This document shows positions 1 through 6,202 of a DNA stretch of 6,202 bases, in pieces. The stretch is taken from assembly GCA_021786655.1 (NCBI GenBank), contig JAJYMU010000130.1, positions 1 to 6,202 of the forward strand, in the 5' to 3' direction. Position 1 is the first letter of the stretch; the number at the start of each line of letters is the position of its first letter. The notes beneath the pieces are model-generated. The model was not told where the DNA came from. It made no database searches and saw nothing but the letters and a program-made list of their open reading frames with translations. Source of the stretch: Bacteroidota bacterium. Lineage in GTDB: Bacteria > Bacteroidota > Ignavibacteria > Ignavibacteriales > Melioribacteraceae. Made by a program: the position numbers and the translations under genes.

Positions 1-2
1 GT

Positions 3-65
3 TTCCTTATCTTTGTCGTCAAAATATTTGTGTTATTAATTCAACCGTTAGAAGAGATCAAATGA
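3..65 (+). CDS. 3' end of an upstream gene, hydrophobic C-terminus (partial)
   Basis: An open frame enters from the left edge and ends at TGA 63-65. It encodes 20 residues, FLIFVVKIFVLLIQPLEEIK. The first 13 are strongly hydrophobic, like the last part of a transmembrane helix, and are followed by a short charged tail. The stop overlaps the epimerase start as ATGA (62-65), a classic translational-coupling arrangement, which supports a real gene rather than a chance frame. An integral membrane protein would fit a polysaccharide operon, but family and function cannot be told from 20 residues. The other two frames are less convincing: frame 1 stops at 37-39, and the remaining frame is simply the upstream extension of the epimerase frame. 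Confidence 0.55.
   Translation, partial: FLIFVVKIFVLLIQPLEEIK
50..57 (+). promoter_or_regulatory. purine-rich ribosome binding site of the epimerase gene
   Basis: AGAAGAGA lies 4 bases before the ATG at 62 and inside the end of the upstream gene. It is only a loose match to a Shine-Dalgarno sequence. It helps decide the start: the epimerase frame has no stop back to the window edge, but this site plus the family-typical N-terminus favour ATG 62. Confidence 0.35.
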
Positions 66-1234
66 AAAACCAGGTGAAGAAGATCGCAGTAATTTTCGGA
101 ACCAGACCGGATACAATTAAACTGGCTCCGATTATTTTAGAACTGAAAAAAGAAAAGAAATTTTTCAAAGTTGTATCGATTGCGACCGCACAACACCGGC
201 AGATGCTGGATCAGGTGCTGGACGTTTTCAAAATTTATGTTGATTACGATCTCGACATTATGCAGCCGAACCAATCACTTGCGGTTCTAACGAAAAACGC
301 CGTTGAAAAGCTCGACGAAGTGCTTCAAAAAGAAATACCCGATTTGGTTTTGGTTCAGGGCGATACAACAACAACTTTTGTCGGCAGCTTAACTTCGTTT
401 TATAGACAAATTCCCGTCGGTCATGTTGAAGCGGGACTTAGGACAAACGACAAAGCAAATCCATTCCCGGAAGAAATAAACCGGAGATTGACCAGCGCAA
501 TTTCAGATTTGCATTTTGCACCAACGGACACGGCAAAAAAAGCTTTGTTGAAAGAAAGCATGCCGAGTGAAAAAATTTTCGTAACCGGCAATTCAGTAAT
601 CGATGCGCTGAAGATTTCGATTCAAAAAAATTATGAGTTCAGCGCTACTGTGCTGAACAAAATTGTAAGCGAGAAGAAAAAGATTGTATTGCTTACAATG
701 CATCGGCGTGAAAATTGGGGCAGCCCGATGATCGGCGCATGTAAAGCTGTAAAAAAATTAGCGGAGAAATATCCGAAAATCAATTTCGTCTTCCCGGTTC
801 ATCTTAATCCGGTAGTAAAAGAAGTCGTGCACAATACTTTAGAGAACATAGAAAATGTTTTTTTGATTGCACCTTTGGATTACCTCGACTTCGTTAACTT
901 AATGTCGAAATCCCACCTTATCATTACGGATTCCGGCGGTGTGCAGGAGGAAGGACCTTATTTCGGTATACCAATTTTAGTTCTGCGAAAAGTTACCGAG
1001 CGCCCAGAAGCGGTGAAGTACGGGACGGTTAAACTTGTCGGGCTGAACGAAAAGAAAATTTTCCAAACTGCCGATAAACTCTTGCGCGACAAATCGGCTT
1101 ACAATAAAATGGCTTCTGCTGTTAATCCTTACGGCGATGGTCTTGCCGCCAAACGAACCGTTCAGATAATTAAAAATCATTTCGGTTTTTCAAAAGCGGA
1201 AGTAAAAGAATTTGTTCCCAAGAAAAGAAAGTAG
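62..1234 (+). CDS. wecB: UDP-N-acetylglucosamine 2-epimerase, non-hydrolysing (WecB/MnaA family)
   Basis: This cytoplasmic enzyme interconverts UDP-GlcNAc and UDP-ManNAc and so supplies ManNAc-type precursors for surface polysaccharides. The 390 residues are near the usual family length (about 375-390) and cover the whole two-Rossmann-domain fold. Visible signatures are GTRPDTIKLAP (13-23), QGDTTT (99-104), HVEAGLRT (121-128), FPEEINRR (135-142), MHRREN (213-218), DSGGVQEE (290-297) and TERPEAV (312-318). By family knowledge, the likely catalytic or UDP-binding residues are D101, E123, one of E137/E138, H214, S291 and E297, all present. Two small departures are GTRPDT where GTRPEA is usual, and a basic lysine-rich tail (KKRK). 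The start at 62 puts the KKIAVIFGTRP strand at the expected position. The upstream gene overlaps by 4 bases and the next gene begins 4 bases after the stop, so an operon is likely. The family call is secure; the physiological polymer is not known. Confidence 0.93.
   Translation: MKNQVKKIAVIFGTRPDTIKLAPIILELKKEKKFFKVVSIATAQHRQMLDQVLDVFKIYVDYDLDIMQPNQSLAVLTKNAVEKLDEVLQKEIPDLVLVQGDTTTTFVGSLTSFYRQIPVGHVEAGLRTNDKANPFPEEINRRLTSAISDLHFAPTDTAKKALLKESMPSEKIFVTGNSVIDALKISIQKNYEFSATVLNKIVSEKKKIVLLTMHRRENWGSPMIGACKAVKKLAEKYPKINFVFPVHLNPVVKEVVHNTLENIENVFLIAPLDYLDFVNLMSKSHLIITDSGGVQEEGPYFGIPILVLRKVTERPEAVKYGTVKLVGLNEKKIFQTADKLLRDKSAYNKMASAVNPYGDGLAAKRTVQIIKNHFGFSKAEVKEFVPKKRK
1220..1231 (+). promoter_or_regulatory. 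purine-rich ribosome binding site of the giant deacetylase/hydrolase gene
   Basis: AAGAAAAGAAAG ends 7 bases before ATG 1239, inside the last codons of the epimerase gene. It is not a canonical GGAGG. It favours ATG 1239 over an in-frame TTG at 1212, which would add nine residues (MFPRKESRF) ahead of the signal sequence and overlap the epimerase. Confidence 0.35.
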
Positions 1235-1238
1235 ATTT

Positions 1239-1337
1239 ATGAGTTTCAAGAATTTCCTCTCGCGCTTTTTTATTAACGGATTTACTGTCTTTCTCGCCGC
1301 CGCATTTTTGTTTGTGCTGCCGGAGTCGGCTTACTCT
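1239..1337 (+). other. signal peptide / N-terminal membrane segment
   Basis: Residues 1-33 have a basic n-region (K4, R9), a hydrophobic core (about 11-27) and a helix-breaking PES followed by AYS|Q, which satisfies the -3/-1 small-residue rule. There is no lipobox cysteine, so this is not a lipoprotein. It directs the rest of the protein out of the cytoplasm; it could instead remain as an uncleaved anchor. Confidence 0.7.
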
Positions 1338-4300
1338 CAAGTAAAAACTAAAACCATCCTCATTCTTGTTGAGGGAAATACCGATCTGAAAACCTTCGCA
1401 ATGGCTGACGGACGGCAGCTTGGCGAACTGATGGGGCATTTTCACACGAAGACTACTATAAAAGGCGTTAACCAATACGTTAAAAATGAAATTCAAAATT
1501 ATGATTTCACTTTCTACATTGGTTACAATTTGAAAAACAGCGTTCCAAAATTATTTTTGAACGATGCCGTTTCATCAACCAAACCTTTAATCTGGCTGAA
1601 CACCGGTATAATAGAGTTTTCCAAAAGTTATGATTTGAAAAAACTTTACGGTTTCACAGTTGCCAGCTACGATACAGTTTCCGGTTACGACATGGTGAAA
1701 TCCGGTAATAAAACTTTTACCAAGGGAGACAATCACACAAGCGTAATTCAGATTACCGATAAAAAGTCTGTGCAGGTTCTTGCGTATGCATATTCATCTA
1801 AGAAGAAGAAAGAGACGCCTTACATAATCAAAACAAAAAATTTTATCCTCGTTGGTGATTCACCTTTTTCTTACGCAGATGAAAACGACCGTTACCTTCT
1901 CTTTGCTGATATGCTTCACGATATTCTTGGCGAGCAGCATGAAGAATCTCATTCGGCGCTAATTCGAATTGAAGATATCAGCCCGATGGATAATCCCGAT
2001 AAACTTCGCGACATAGCCGATCTGCTTTCGGAACGAGGGATCCCCTTTTTGGTTAGCGTAATTCCGTTTTATGTCGATCCGTCAACTCAAACACGGGTCA
2101 GCATGTCGGACAAACCGGATTTAGTTGATGCGCTTAAATACATGGTAAAGAACGGCGGAAGTTTGGTGATGCACGGCGTTACTCACCAATATAAAGGAGT
2201 AACCGCGAGCGATTTTGAATTCTGGGACGGACTAACCAACAAACCAATCAAAGATGAAACCGAAGCCGGGATCGCCAGCAAGATTGAAACCGGTCTTCAA
2301 GAATTAATGAAGAACGGTTTGTACCCGATTGCATGGGAGACGCCGCACTACACCGCATCTTTCAAACTTTACCGGACAGTTTCAAAATATTTCAGCTCGG
2401 CAATGGAACAACGTCTTGCGGTTGAAGACTTTGAACACAGTCAGTACTTTCCTTACATTATCAACAACGATTTGTTCGGACAAAAAATTTATCCGGAAAA
2501 TTTGGGATATGTTCCGCTTGATGACGACAAAAATATAAGCCGAGCCGCAGTTCAGAATATTATTAAAGGCGCAAAAACAAATCTCAACGTCCGCGATGGT
2601 TTTGCCGCATGCTTCTTTCACGAATTTCTCGACTTGGATTTACTGAGCACTCTTGTTGACGGCATTAAAGCACTGGGCTATACTTACATCGATCTTCAGG
2701 ACGAAACCAACTGGGTAAAAACAAAAGACAGAATAATTCTTACAGGTTCTCAAAGTTACACTCTTACTCTGGACGATCAATTTCTTGCCGAAGCTTACTA
2801 CAACAGAAACGGTGAAATAAAAAACAAAACTTATTCGGAAAAAAGAATTAGCGGACAAATAACAAAAAGTATTTCACTTGAACCGGGAGAGTTATACCGC
2901 GCCGAACCAACCGAATTTCATGAACGGGAGCTGACGTTTTTGGAAAAGATTACTGCGTCTGCAGAAAAATTTTATCGGAACGTTTTTGTTTCAGATGAAG
3001 ACTGGAAGGAAGCGCGACCAATTATTTTATGGAATCATTTTGCAAAGGGCGCCGCTTTTAACGATCAAGCTTCGCTTGCATCGGTTTTCCGGAGCGTTAA
3101 CATTAACGTCGATACAATTTTCGTCGGGCAAAAAATCGATCTGAAGGATCATAACCTTCTCATAGTTCCGTATGCTTTCATCGATTCGCTTAAGGACAAA
3201 GATTACAGCGCTATTTATAAATTTGTTGAAGAAGGCGGAAACATTGTAACCGACACCAAAAGCGATCTTGCAAAATTATTTAATCTTAGTTTTTCCAAAA
3301 CACAAATAAGAGTTAACAGAATACGCGACAAGTTTTACTCGGAAGAGCCGATCGCCTGGCGCTATTCTGAACTTGTTAACAAAATTGAAACCGACGACAA
3401 AGACGAAACTTTTTGTTACGACGAATTCACACACATGCCGATTTTGATCGGCAGGAAAATTTCCAAAGGAAAACTAATTTTTATCAATTCCCGATTCGAT
3501 CCTTATACCCAGGAAGGATATAGTCTCTATCCATACTTAATAGAATATGTAAAAAGATATTTCCATTTACGTCCGTTCGTTCGCAGAGATAATTTGGAAG
3601 TTTATTTCGATCCCGGATTCCGCCGGACATTCAGCGTTGAGAACCTTGTAAAGCAATGGGTGAAGGAAGGAATAAGAGTTATTCACGCGGCGGGCTGGCA
3701 TGAATATCCGAAATACACTTACGACTACAAACGCTTGATTGATCTGGCTCACGCAAACGGCATTCTGGTTTATGCATGGCTTGAACCTCCGCAAGTAAGT
3801 CAAAAATTTTGGAACGAACATCCGGAATGGCGAGAGAAAAATTATCTCGGTCAGGACGTAAGACCTTCGTGGAGATACCCGGTTGCGCTCACCGATCCCA
3901 AATGCGTTGCCGCAATGAATTATGAATTCAAGAAATTTCTTGAAAGCTACGATTGGGACGGCGTGAATTTAGCCGAACTTTATTTTGAAGCCGCCGAAGG
4001 ATTCAAGAATGCTAACCTTTTTACCCCGATGCATCCATCGGCAAAAGCTGAAGTGATGAAAAAGTACGGAATCGATTTGGGAAAAATATTCGATCCGGCT
4101 TCGTCGTTTTATTGGAAGAATAATTCCTTTGTGCAAAACAGCATAACGGAATTCCGTGTGAACAAATTGAATTCGGTTTATGAAACCTTACTTTCGACTT
4201 TCCAACAGATAGCACATAAGAAAAACGGTTTCGAGGTTATCGTAACTGCAATGGATAGTTTCGGCTCGCCGGAATTGCGCGAATACATCGGCGTGGATAT

Positions 4301-5210
4301 GAAGAGCATTATCGCGCTTCAAAAGAAATTTAATTTTACGTTACAGGTAGAGGACCCCGAACATCTTTGGTCAACCGACCCGCTGCGTTATATCAACATC
4401 GGTAAATATTATGCGTCGCTTCTCGGCGGCAACGCCAAGCTGCTGCTCGACCTTAACATTCTAAGTTTCCGAAAAGAAAATGTTATAACGCCGTTCCCAA
4501 CGCTCATACAAACCGGAACAGAAAGTTATCATCTGATAAATGCCGCATCCATCGGCGCTCCGCGTTTTACAATTTATTCCGAATCGAGCGTGAATCCGCA
4601 AGACATGTCGTTCTTCTCTTACGCCGCATCGGTAAATGTTAATTATCAGCATTTGGATAACGGCTATCAATTTAATTCGCCAACCGCATTCTCAATAGAA
4701 CTTCCGAAAGAAATTAAAGTGTTGAACATAGACGGTTATCCCGTTGCACCATTTCGTCAAAATTTATTTTTAATCCCGGCTGGCAATCACACAGTTACTT
4801 TCTTCGAACAGAATATAACTTCTTTTTCAACGCATGAACTTCAGACTAACATACTTTCTTGCACAGCAAATTTACTTTCGGTATCACACGGCATGAAAGA
4901 TTTGAAATTTATTTATGAGTCGGATTGTAGAACTCTTATTTCGTTGAACAAGGAACCTACTTCCGTTAAGATTGATAATTCCGAATACAAGTTTGTTGTA
5001 ATGAAAGGTAACGACTGCTACAGCATTTTTCTTCCCCCGGGAAAACATTACGTTGAATTAATTGCCGGCGATGCGTTTTCGTACGGTGTGAATCTTACTT
5101 CGCTCTGGTCATCTACCGGAATTGCAATTTTCGGAACACTGGCTGTGGCATTATTGTTCGTCATGTATCTTTCTCTAAAATTAATCAGAAAAAAATATTC
5201 AACTGCTTAG
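1239..5210 (+). CDS. giant membrane-anchored DUF2334 deacetylase-like / glycoside-hydrolase-like protein
   Basis: This 1323-residue protein probably modifies or trims an exopolysaccharide outside the cytoplasmic membrane. It opens with a signal peptide or anchor (hydrophobic 11-27, possible cleavage after AYS 31-33). Next come an alpha/beta domain (about 37-235) of the kind that often precedes DUF2334, a DUF2334 polysaccharide-deacetylase-like domain (about 238-490), and a linker. A glutamine-amidotransferase-like Rossmann domain follows (about 594-775, with VEEGGNIVTD at 663-672). Then come a TIM-barrel glycoside-hydrolase-like domain (about 785-1115), two PEGA-like beta repeats (1151-1277) and a C-terminal transmembrane helix (about 1290-1315) with a basic KLIRKK tail. 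Start ATG 1239 was chosen for the signal peptide and spacing. The gene sits 4 bases after the epimerase stop and 5 bases before a synthase-type glycosyltransferase. No frameshift is seen. Domain assignments rest on motif recognition; substrate and activity are inferred, and either catalytic domain could be inactive. Confidence 0.8.
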   Translation: MSFKNFLSRFFINGFTVFLAAAFLFVLPESAYSQVKTKTILILVEGNTDLKTFAMADGRQLGELMGHFHTKTTIKGVNQYVKNEIQNYDFTFYIGYNLKNSVPKLFLNDAVSSTKPLIWLNTGIIEFSKSYDLKKLYGFTVASYDTVSGYDMVKSGNKTFTKGDNHTSVIQITDKKSVQVLAYAYSSKKKKETPYIIKTKNFILVGDSPFSYADENDRYLLFADMLHDILGEQHEESHSALIRIEDISPMDNPDKLRDIADLLSERGIPFLVSVIPFYVDPSTQTRVSMSDKPDLVDALKYMVKNGGSLVMHGVTHQYKGVTASDFEFWDGLTNKPIKDETEAGIASKIETGLQELMKNGLYPIAWETPHYTASFKLYRTVSKYFSSAMEQRLAVEDFEHSQYFPYIINNDLFGQKIYPENLGYVPLDDDKNISRAAVQNIIKGAKTNLNVRDGFAACFFHEFLDLDLLSTLVDGIKALGYTYIDLQDETNWVKTKDRIILTGSQSYTLTLDDQFLAEAYYNRNGEIKNKTYSEKRISGQITKSISLEPGELYRAEPTEFHERELTFLEKITASAEKFYRNVFVSDEDWKEARPIILWNHFAKGAAFNDQASLASVFRSVNINVDTIFVGQKIDLKDHNLLIVPYAFIDSLKDKDYSAIYKFVEEGGNIVTDTKSDLAKLFNLSFSKTQIRVNRIRDKFYSEEPIAWRYSELVNKIETDDKDETFCYDEFTHMPILIGRKISKGKLIFINSRFDPYTQEGYSLYPYLIEYVKRYFHLRPFVRRDNLEVYFDPGFRRTFSVENLVKQWVKEGIRVIHAAGWHEYPKYTYDYKRLIDLAHANGILVYAWLEPPQVSQKFWNEHPEWREKNYLGQDVRPSWRYPVALTDPKCVAAMNYEFKKFLESYDWDGVNLAELYFEAAEGFKNANLFTPMHPSAKAEVMKKYGIDLGKIFDPASSFYWKNNSFVQNSITEFRVNKLNSVYETLLSTFQQIAHKKNGFEVIVTAMDSFGSPELREYIGVDMKSIIALQKKFNFTLQVEDPEHLWSTDPLRYINIGKYYASLLGGNAKLLLDLNILSFRKENVITPFPTLIQTGTESYHLINAASIGAPRFTIYSESSVNPQDMSFFSYAASVNVNYQHLDNGYQFNSPTAFSIELPKEIKVLNIDGYPVAPFRQNLFLIPAGNHTVTFFEQNITSFSTHELQTNILSCTANLLSVSHGMKDLKFIYESDCRTLISLNKEPTSVKIDNSEYKFVVMKGNDCYSIFLPPGKHYVELIAGDAFSYGVNLTSLWSSTGIAIFGTLAVALLFVMYLSLKLIRKKYSTA
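1950..2708 (+). other. DUF2334 polysaccharide-deacetylase-like domain
   Basis: Residues about 238-490. Visible signatures are LIRIEDISP (241-249), the edge strand FLVSVIPFYVDP (270-281), SLVMHGVTHQY (308-318), WETPHYTAS (366-374) and FFHEFLD (459-465). In this CE4-like superfamily, an aspartate after the first strand and an HxxxH pair bind the metal. D246, H312 and H316 are the natural candidates, with H461 as a possible catalytic histidine. All are present, so the domain could be active. The expected reaction is removal of N- or O-acetyl groups from a polysaccharide; the substrate is not shown by the sequence. Confidence 0.75.
3018..3563 (+). other. glutamine-amidotransferase-like (GATase1-type) domain
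   Basis: Residues about 594-775 show the alternating strand/helix pattern of this fold: PIILWNHFAKGAAFND (594-609), HNLLIVPYAFIDSL (638-651), a helix, then FVEEGGNIVTDT (662-673), and KGKLIFINSRFDPY (743-756) near the end. Similar non-catalytic domains accompany TIM-barrel beta-galactosidases (the trimerisation domain), which agrees with the barrel that follows. No nucleophilic cysteine is visible at the expected elbow, so a structural role is likely. Confidence 0.5.
3591..4583 (+). other. TIM-barrel glycoside-hydrolase-like domain
   Basis: Residues about 785-1115. The strand pattern fits a (beta/alpha)8 barrel: LEVYFDPGF (786-794), GIRVIHAAGWHEYP (811-824), HANGILVYAWLEPP (838-851), FWNEHPEWRE (857-866), DWDGVNLAELYFE (905-917), FEVIVTAMDSF (998-1008), FTLQVEDPEHLW (1033-1044) and KLLLDLNIL (1067-1075). 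The AWLEPP...HPEWR stretch is typical of hypothetical glycosyl hydrolases such as the GHL10 type. Candidate acidic catalytic residues are E849, E913 and E1038, which lie at strand ends. Precise family and activity are not certain. Confidence 0.6.
4689..5069 (+). repeat. two degenerate PEGA-like beta-sandwich repeats (protein level)
   Basis: Residues 1151-1190 and 1232-1277 share a pattern: a strand with (I/L)xLxKE, then VxxIDG or VKIDN, a variable middle, and FLIPAGNHTV or IFLPPGKHYV before a final strand. The 'ID-G ... P-G-x-H-x-V' layout is that of PEGA-type beta repeats, which usually act as extracellular surface or carbohydrate-proximal modules. The repeats are about 30% similar by eye and diverged at the DNA level. 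They sit between the barrel and the membrane helix, so they may be a stalk. Confidence 0.45.
5106..5183 (+). other. C-terminal transmembrane anchor
   Basis: Residues about 1290-1315 are a hydrophobic run (GIAIFGTLAVALLFVMYLSL) bounded on the inside by KLIRKK. With the N-terminal signal peptide this gives a type I topology: the catalytic domains lie outside the cytoplasmic membrane and the last few residues lie inside. Confidence 0.75.
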
Positions 5211-5215
5211 CGCCT

Positions 5216-6202
5216 ATGTCCGTACTTGAAATTGATCTTAGTTTTCTTTTTGTCGTCGCCGTAATCGTGATCTGGTTCATGATTGCCTATCAGTTTGCTT
5301 TGACCGTGTATGGTTATATCAACTTCATCAAATCCATGAAAGAGAAAAAGGAAGTTGATGAAATGAATTTCGATTACCCGACTTGTTCGATTTTGATTCC
5401 GGCATACAACGAAGAAAAAGTAATTGGTAAAACTATTGAAGCGATGATGAAATTGGTTTATCCGAAAGATAAACTTCAGATATTGGTGATCAACGACGGG
5501 TCCACCGACAAGACAAAAGAAATTATTCAAAGCTACTCGAAGCAGGACTCTCGTGTTGAATTGTTTGACATTCCAAAAGGTGAAGGCGGCAAAGGAAAAT
5601 CGAGAACGCTCAATATCGGAAGGCGCGCCGCTAAAGGTGAAGTCATTGCGATATACGATGCAGATAACACGCCGGATGAAAATTCTCTTCGTTATCTAGT
5701 TGCCCAGCTGCTTCTTCACAAAGAATTGGGCGCCGTCATCGGAAAATTCCGCACAGTAAACAAAAACAAAAATTTTCTTACCAAGTTTATTAACATTGAA
5801 ACGCTAAGTTTTCAATCGATGCTTCAAGCCGGAAGATGGCAGATGCATAACATTTCAACTCTTCCCGGAACAAACTTTGTTATGTGGACTTGGCTGATTG
5901 AAAAATTAAACGGCTGGGATGAAGAAGCGCTCACCGAAGACTCGGAACTGAGCATTAGAATTTACGAGGAAGGTTACAAAATAAAATTCATTCCGTACGC
6001 CATCACTTACGAGCAGGAACCGGAGAGTTGGAAAGTCTGGATTAAGCAGCGGATGCGCTGGGTGCGCGGAAACAATTATGTAATCGCAAAATTCTTTAAG
6101 GATATTCCGAAGTTTAAAAACCGCCGCTTGGCTTTCGATCTGCTTTACACTCTTGCACTCTATTATCTTTTCTTCGCAGCAATAATAATTTCCGACTTTC
6201 TC
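5216..6202 (+). CDS. processive family 2 glycosyltransferase, membrane synthase (partial, 3' end missing)
   Basis: The 329 codons present have no stop before the window edge. The protein belongs to the GT2 polysaccharide synthases (PgaC/IcaA, BcsA and hyaluronan-synthase type), which transfer sugars from UDP donors and push the growing chain through their own membrane helices. A hydrophobic helix at about 8-33 is followed by the cytoplasmic GT-A domain: CSILIPAYNEE (57-67), VINDGSTD (91-98), KGEGGKGKSRTLN (121-133), the metal-binding DAD (148-150), LPGTN (216-220), TED (240-242) with the probable catalytic D242, and QRMRW (278-282), the QxxRW mark of processive enzymes. A second hydrophobic segment begins near 306. 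ATG 5216 lies 5 bases after the previous stop, without a clear Shine-Dalgarno sequence, which implies read-through from the same transcript. GlcNAc or ManNAc is a plausible donor sugar, but the sequence does not fix it. A PilZ domain, if any, would lie beyond the window. Confidence 0.88.
   Translation, partial: MSVLEIDLSFLFVVAVIVIWFMIAYQFALTVYGYINFIKSMKEKKEVDEMNFDYPTCSILIPAYNEEKVIGKTIEAMMKLVYPKDKLQILVINDGSTDKTKEIIQSYSKQDSRVELFDIPKGEGGKGKSRTLNIGRRAAKGEVIAIYDADNTPDENSLRYLVAQLLLHKELGAVIGKFRTVNKNKNFLTKFINIETLSFQSMLQAGRWQMHNISTLPGTNFVMWTWLIEKLNGWDEEALTEDSELSIRIYEEGYKIKFIPYAITYEQEPESWKVWIKQRMRWVRGNNYVIAKFFKDIPKFKNRRLAFDLLYTLALYYLFFAAIIISDFL

Noticed and set aside
8..15. TATCTTTG, a perfect match to the Bacteroidetes -7 promoter consensus TAnnTTTG
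   Set aside because: It lies inside the probable coding end of the upstream gene, the partner -33 element would fall outside the window, and a short 6-base match can occur by chance.
2..61. In-frame upstream extension of the epimerase to the window edge
   Set aside because: The frame is open, but its residues do not resemble the family N-terminus, and ATG 62 gives the canonical start just before KKIAVIFGTRP.
1212..1238. Alternative TTG start adding nine residues to the giant protein
   Set aside because: It would overlap the epimerase and put a charged stretch before the signal peptide; ATG 1239 has better spacing from a purine-rich site and a typical signal-peptide start.
1170..1496. Antisense open frame of 108 codons across the epimerase/giant-gene junction
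   Set aside because: It lies opposite two secure genes, has low-complexity composition and no family signature; it is a shadow frame.
5207..5530. Antisense open frame of 107 codons opposite the start of the glycosyltransferase gene
   Set aside because: It mirrors a well-supported GT2 coding frame with conserved motifs, has no recognisable domain and no ribosome binding site.

Overview
The window is almost entirely coding on the + strand. It holds four tightly packed genes that read as the interior of one polysaccharide-biosynthesis operon. The base composition is moderately AT-rich (roughly 40% GC by eye), starts are ATG, and Shine-Dalgarno sequences are weak or purine-rich rather than GGAGG. 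This style, with the protein types, suggests a Gram-negative environmental bacterium of the Bacteroidota/Chlorobi/Ignavibacteria group. That placement is a tentative inference, because no rRNA or taxonomic marker is present.

Layout: (1) positions 3-65, the last 20 codons of an upstream gene with a hydrophobic C-terminus, whose TGA overlaps the next start as ATGA; (2) 62-1234, a complete non-hydrolysing UDP-N-acetylglucosamine 2-epimerase (WecB/MnaA family); (3) 1239-5210, a giant 1323-residue secreted, membrane-anchored protein with a DUF2334 (polysaccharide-deacetylase-like) domain, a glutamine-amidotransferase-like domain, a TIM-barrel glycoside-hydrolase-like domain, two PEGA-like beta repeats and a C-terminal transmembrane helix; (4) 5216-6202, a membrane-embedded family 2 glycosyltransferase with the motifs of processive synthases, cut by the window end. 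Gaps between genes are 4 and 5 bases, so there is no room for internal promoters or terminators in intergenic DNA. No RNA gene, mobile element, CRISPR array or terminator was seen, and no non-coding stretch exceeds a few bases.

Together the genes suggest a synthase-dependent exopolysaccharide system. The epimerase would supply UDP-ManNAc, the GT2 would polymerise and export an amino-sugar chain, and the giant protein would deacetylate and/or cleave the chain outside the cytoplasmic membrane. The combination of deacetylase and hydrolase folds in one polypeptide recalls PgaB (PNAG) and PelA (Pel), but the domain order and the C-terminal membrane anchor differ. This is the most noteworthy element of the window. 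The polymer and its chemistry are inferred, not demonstrated.
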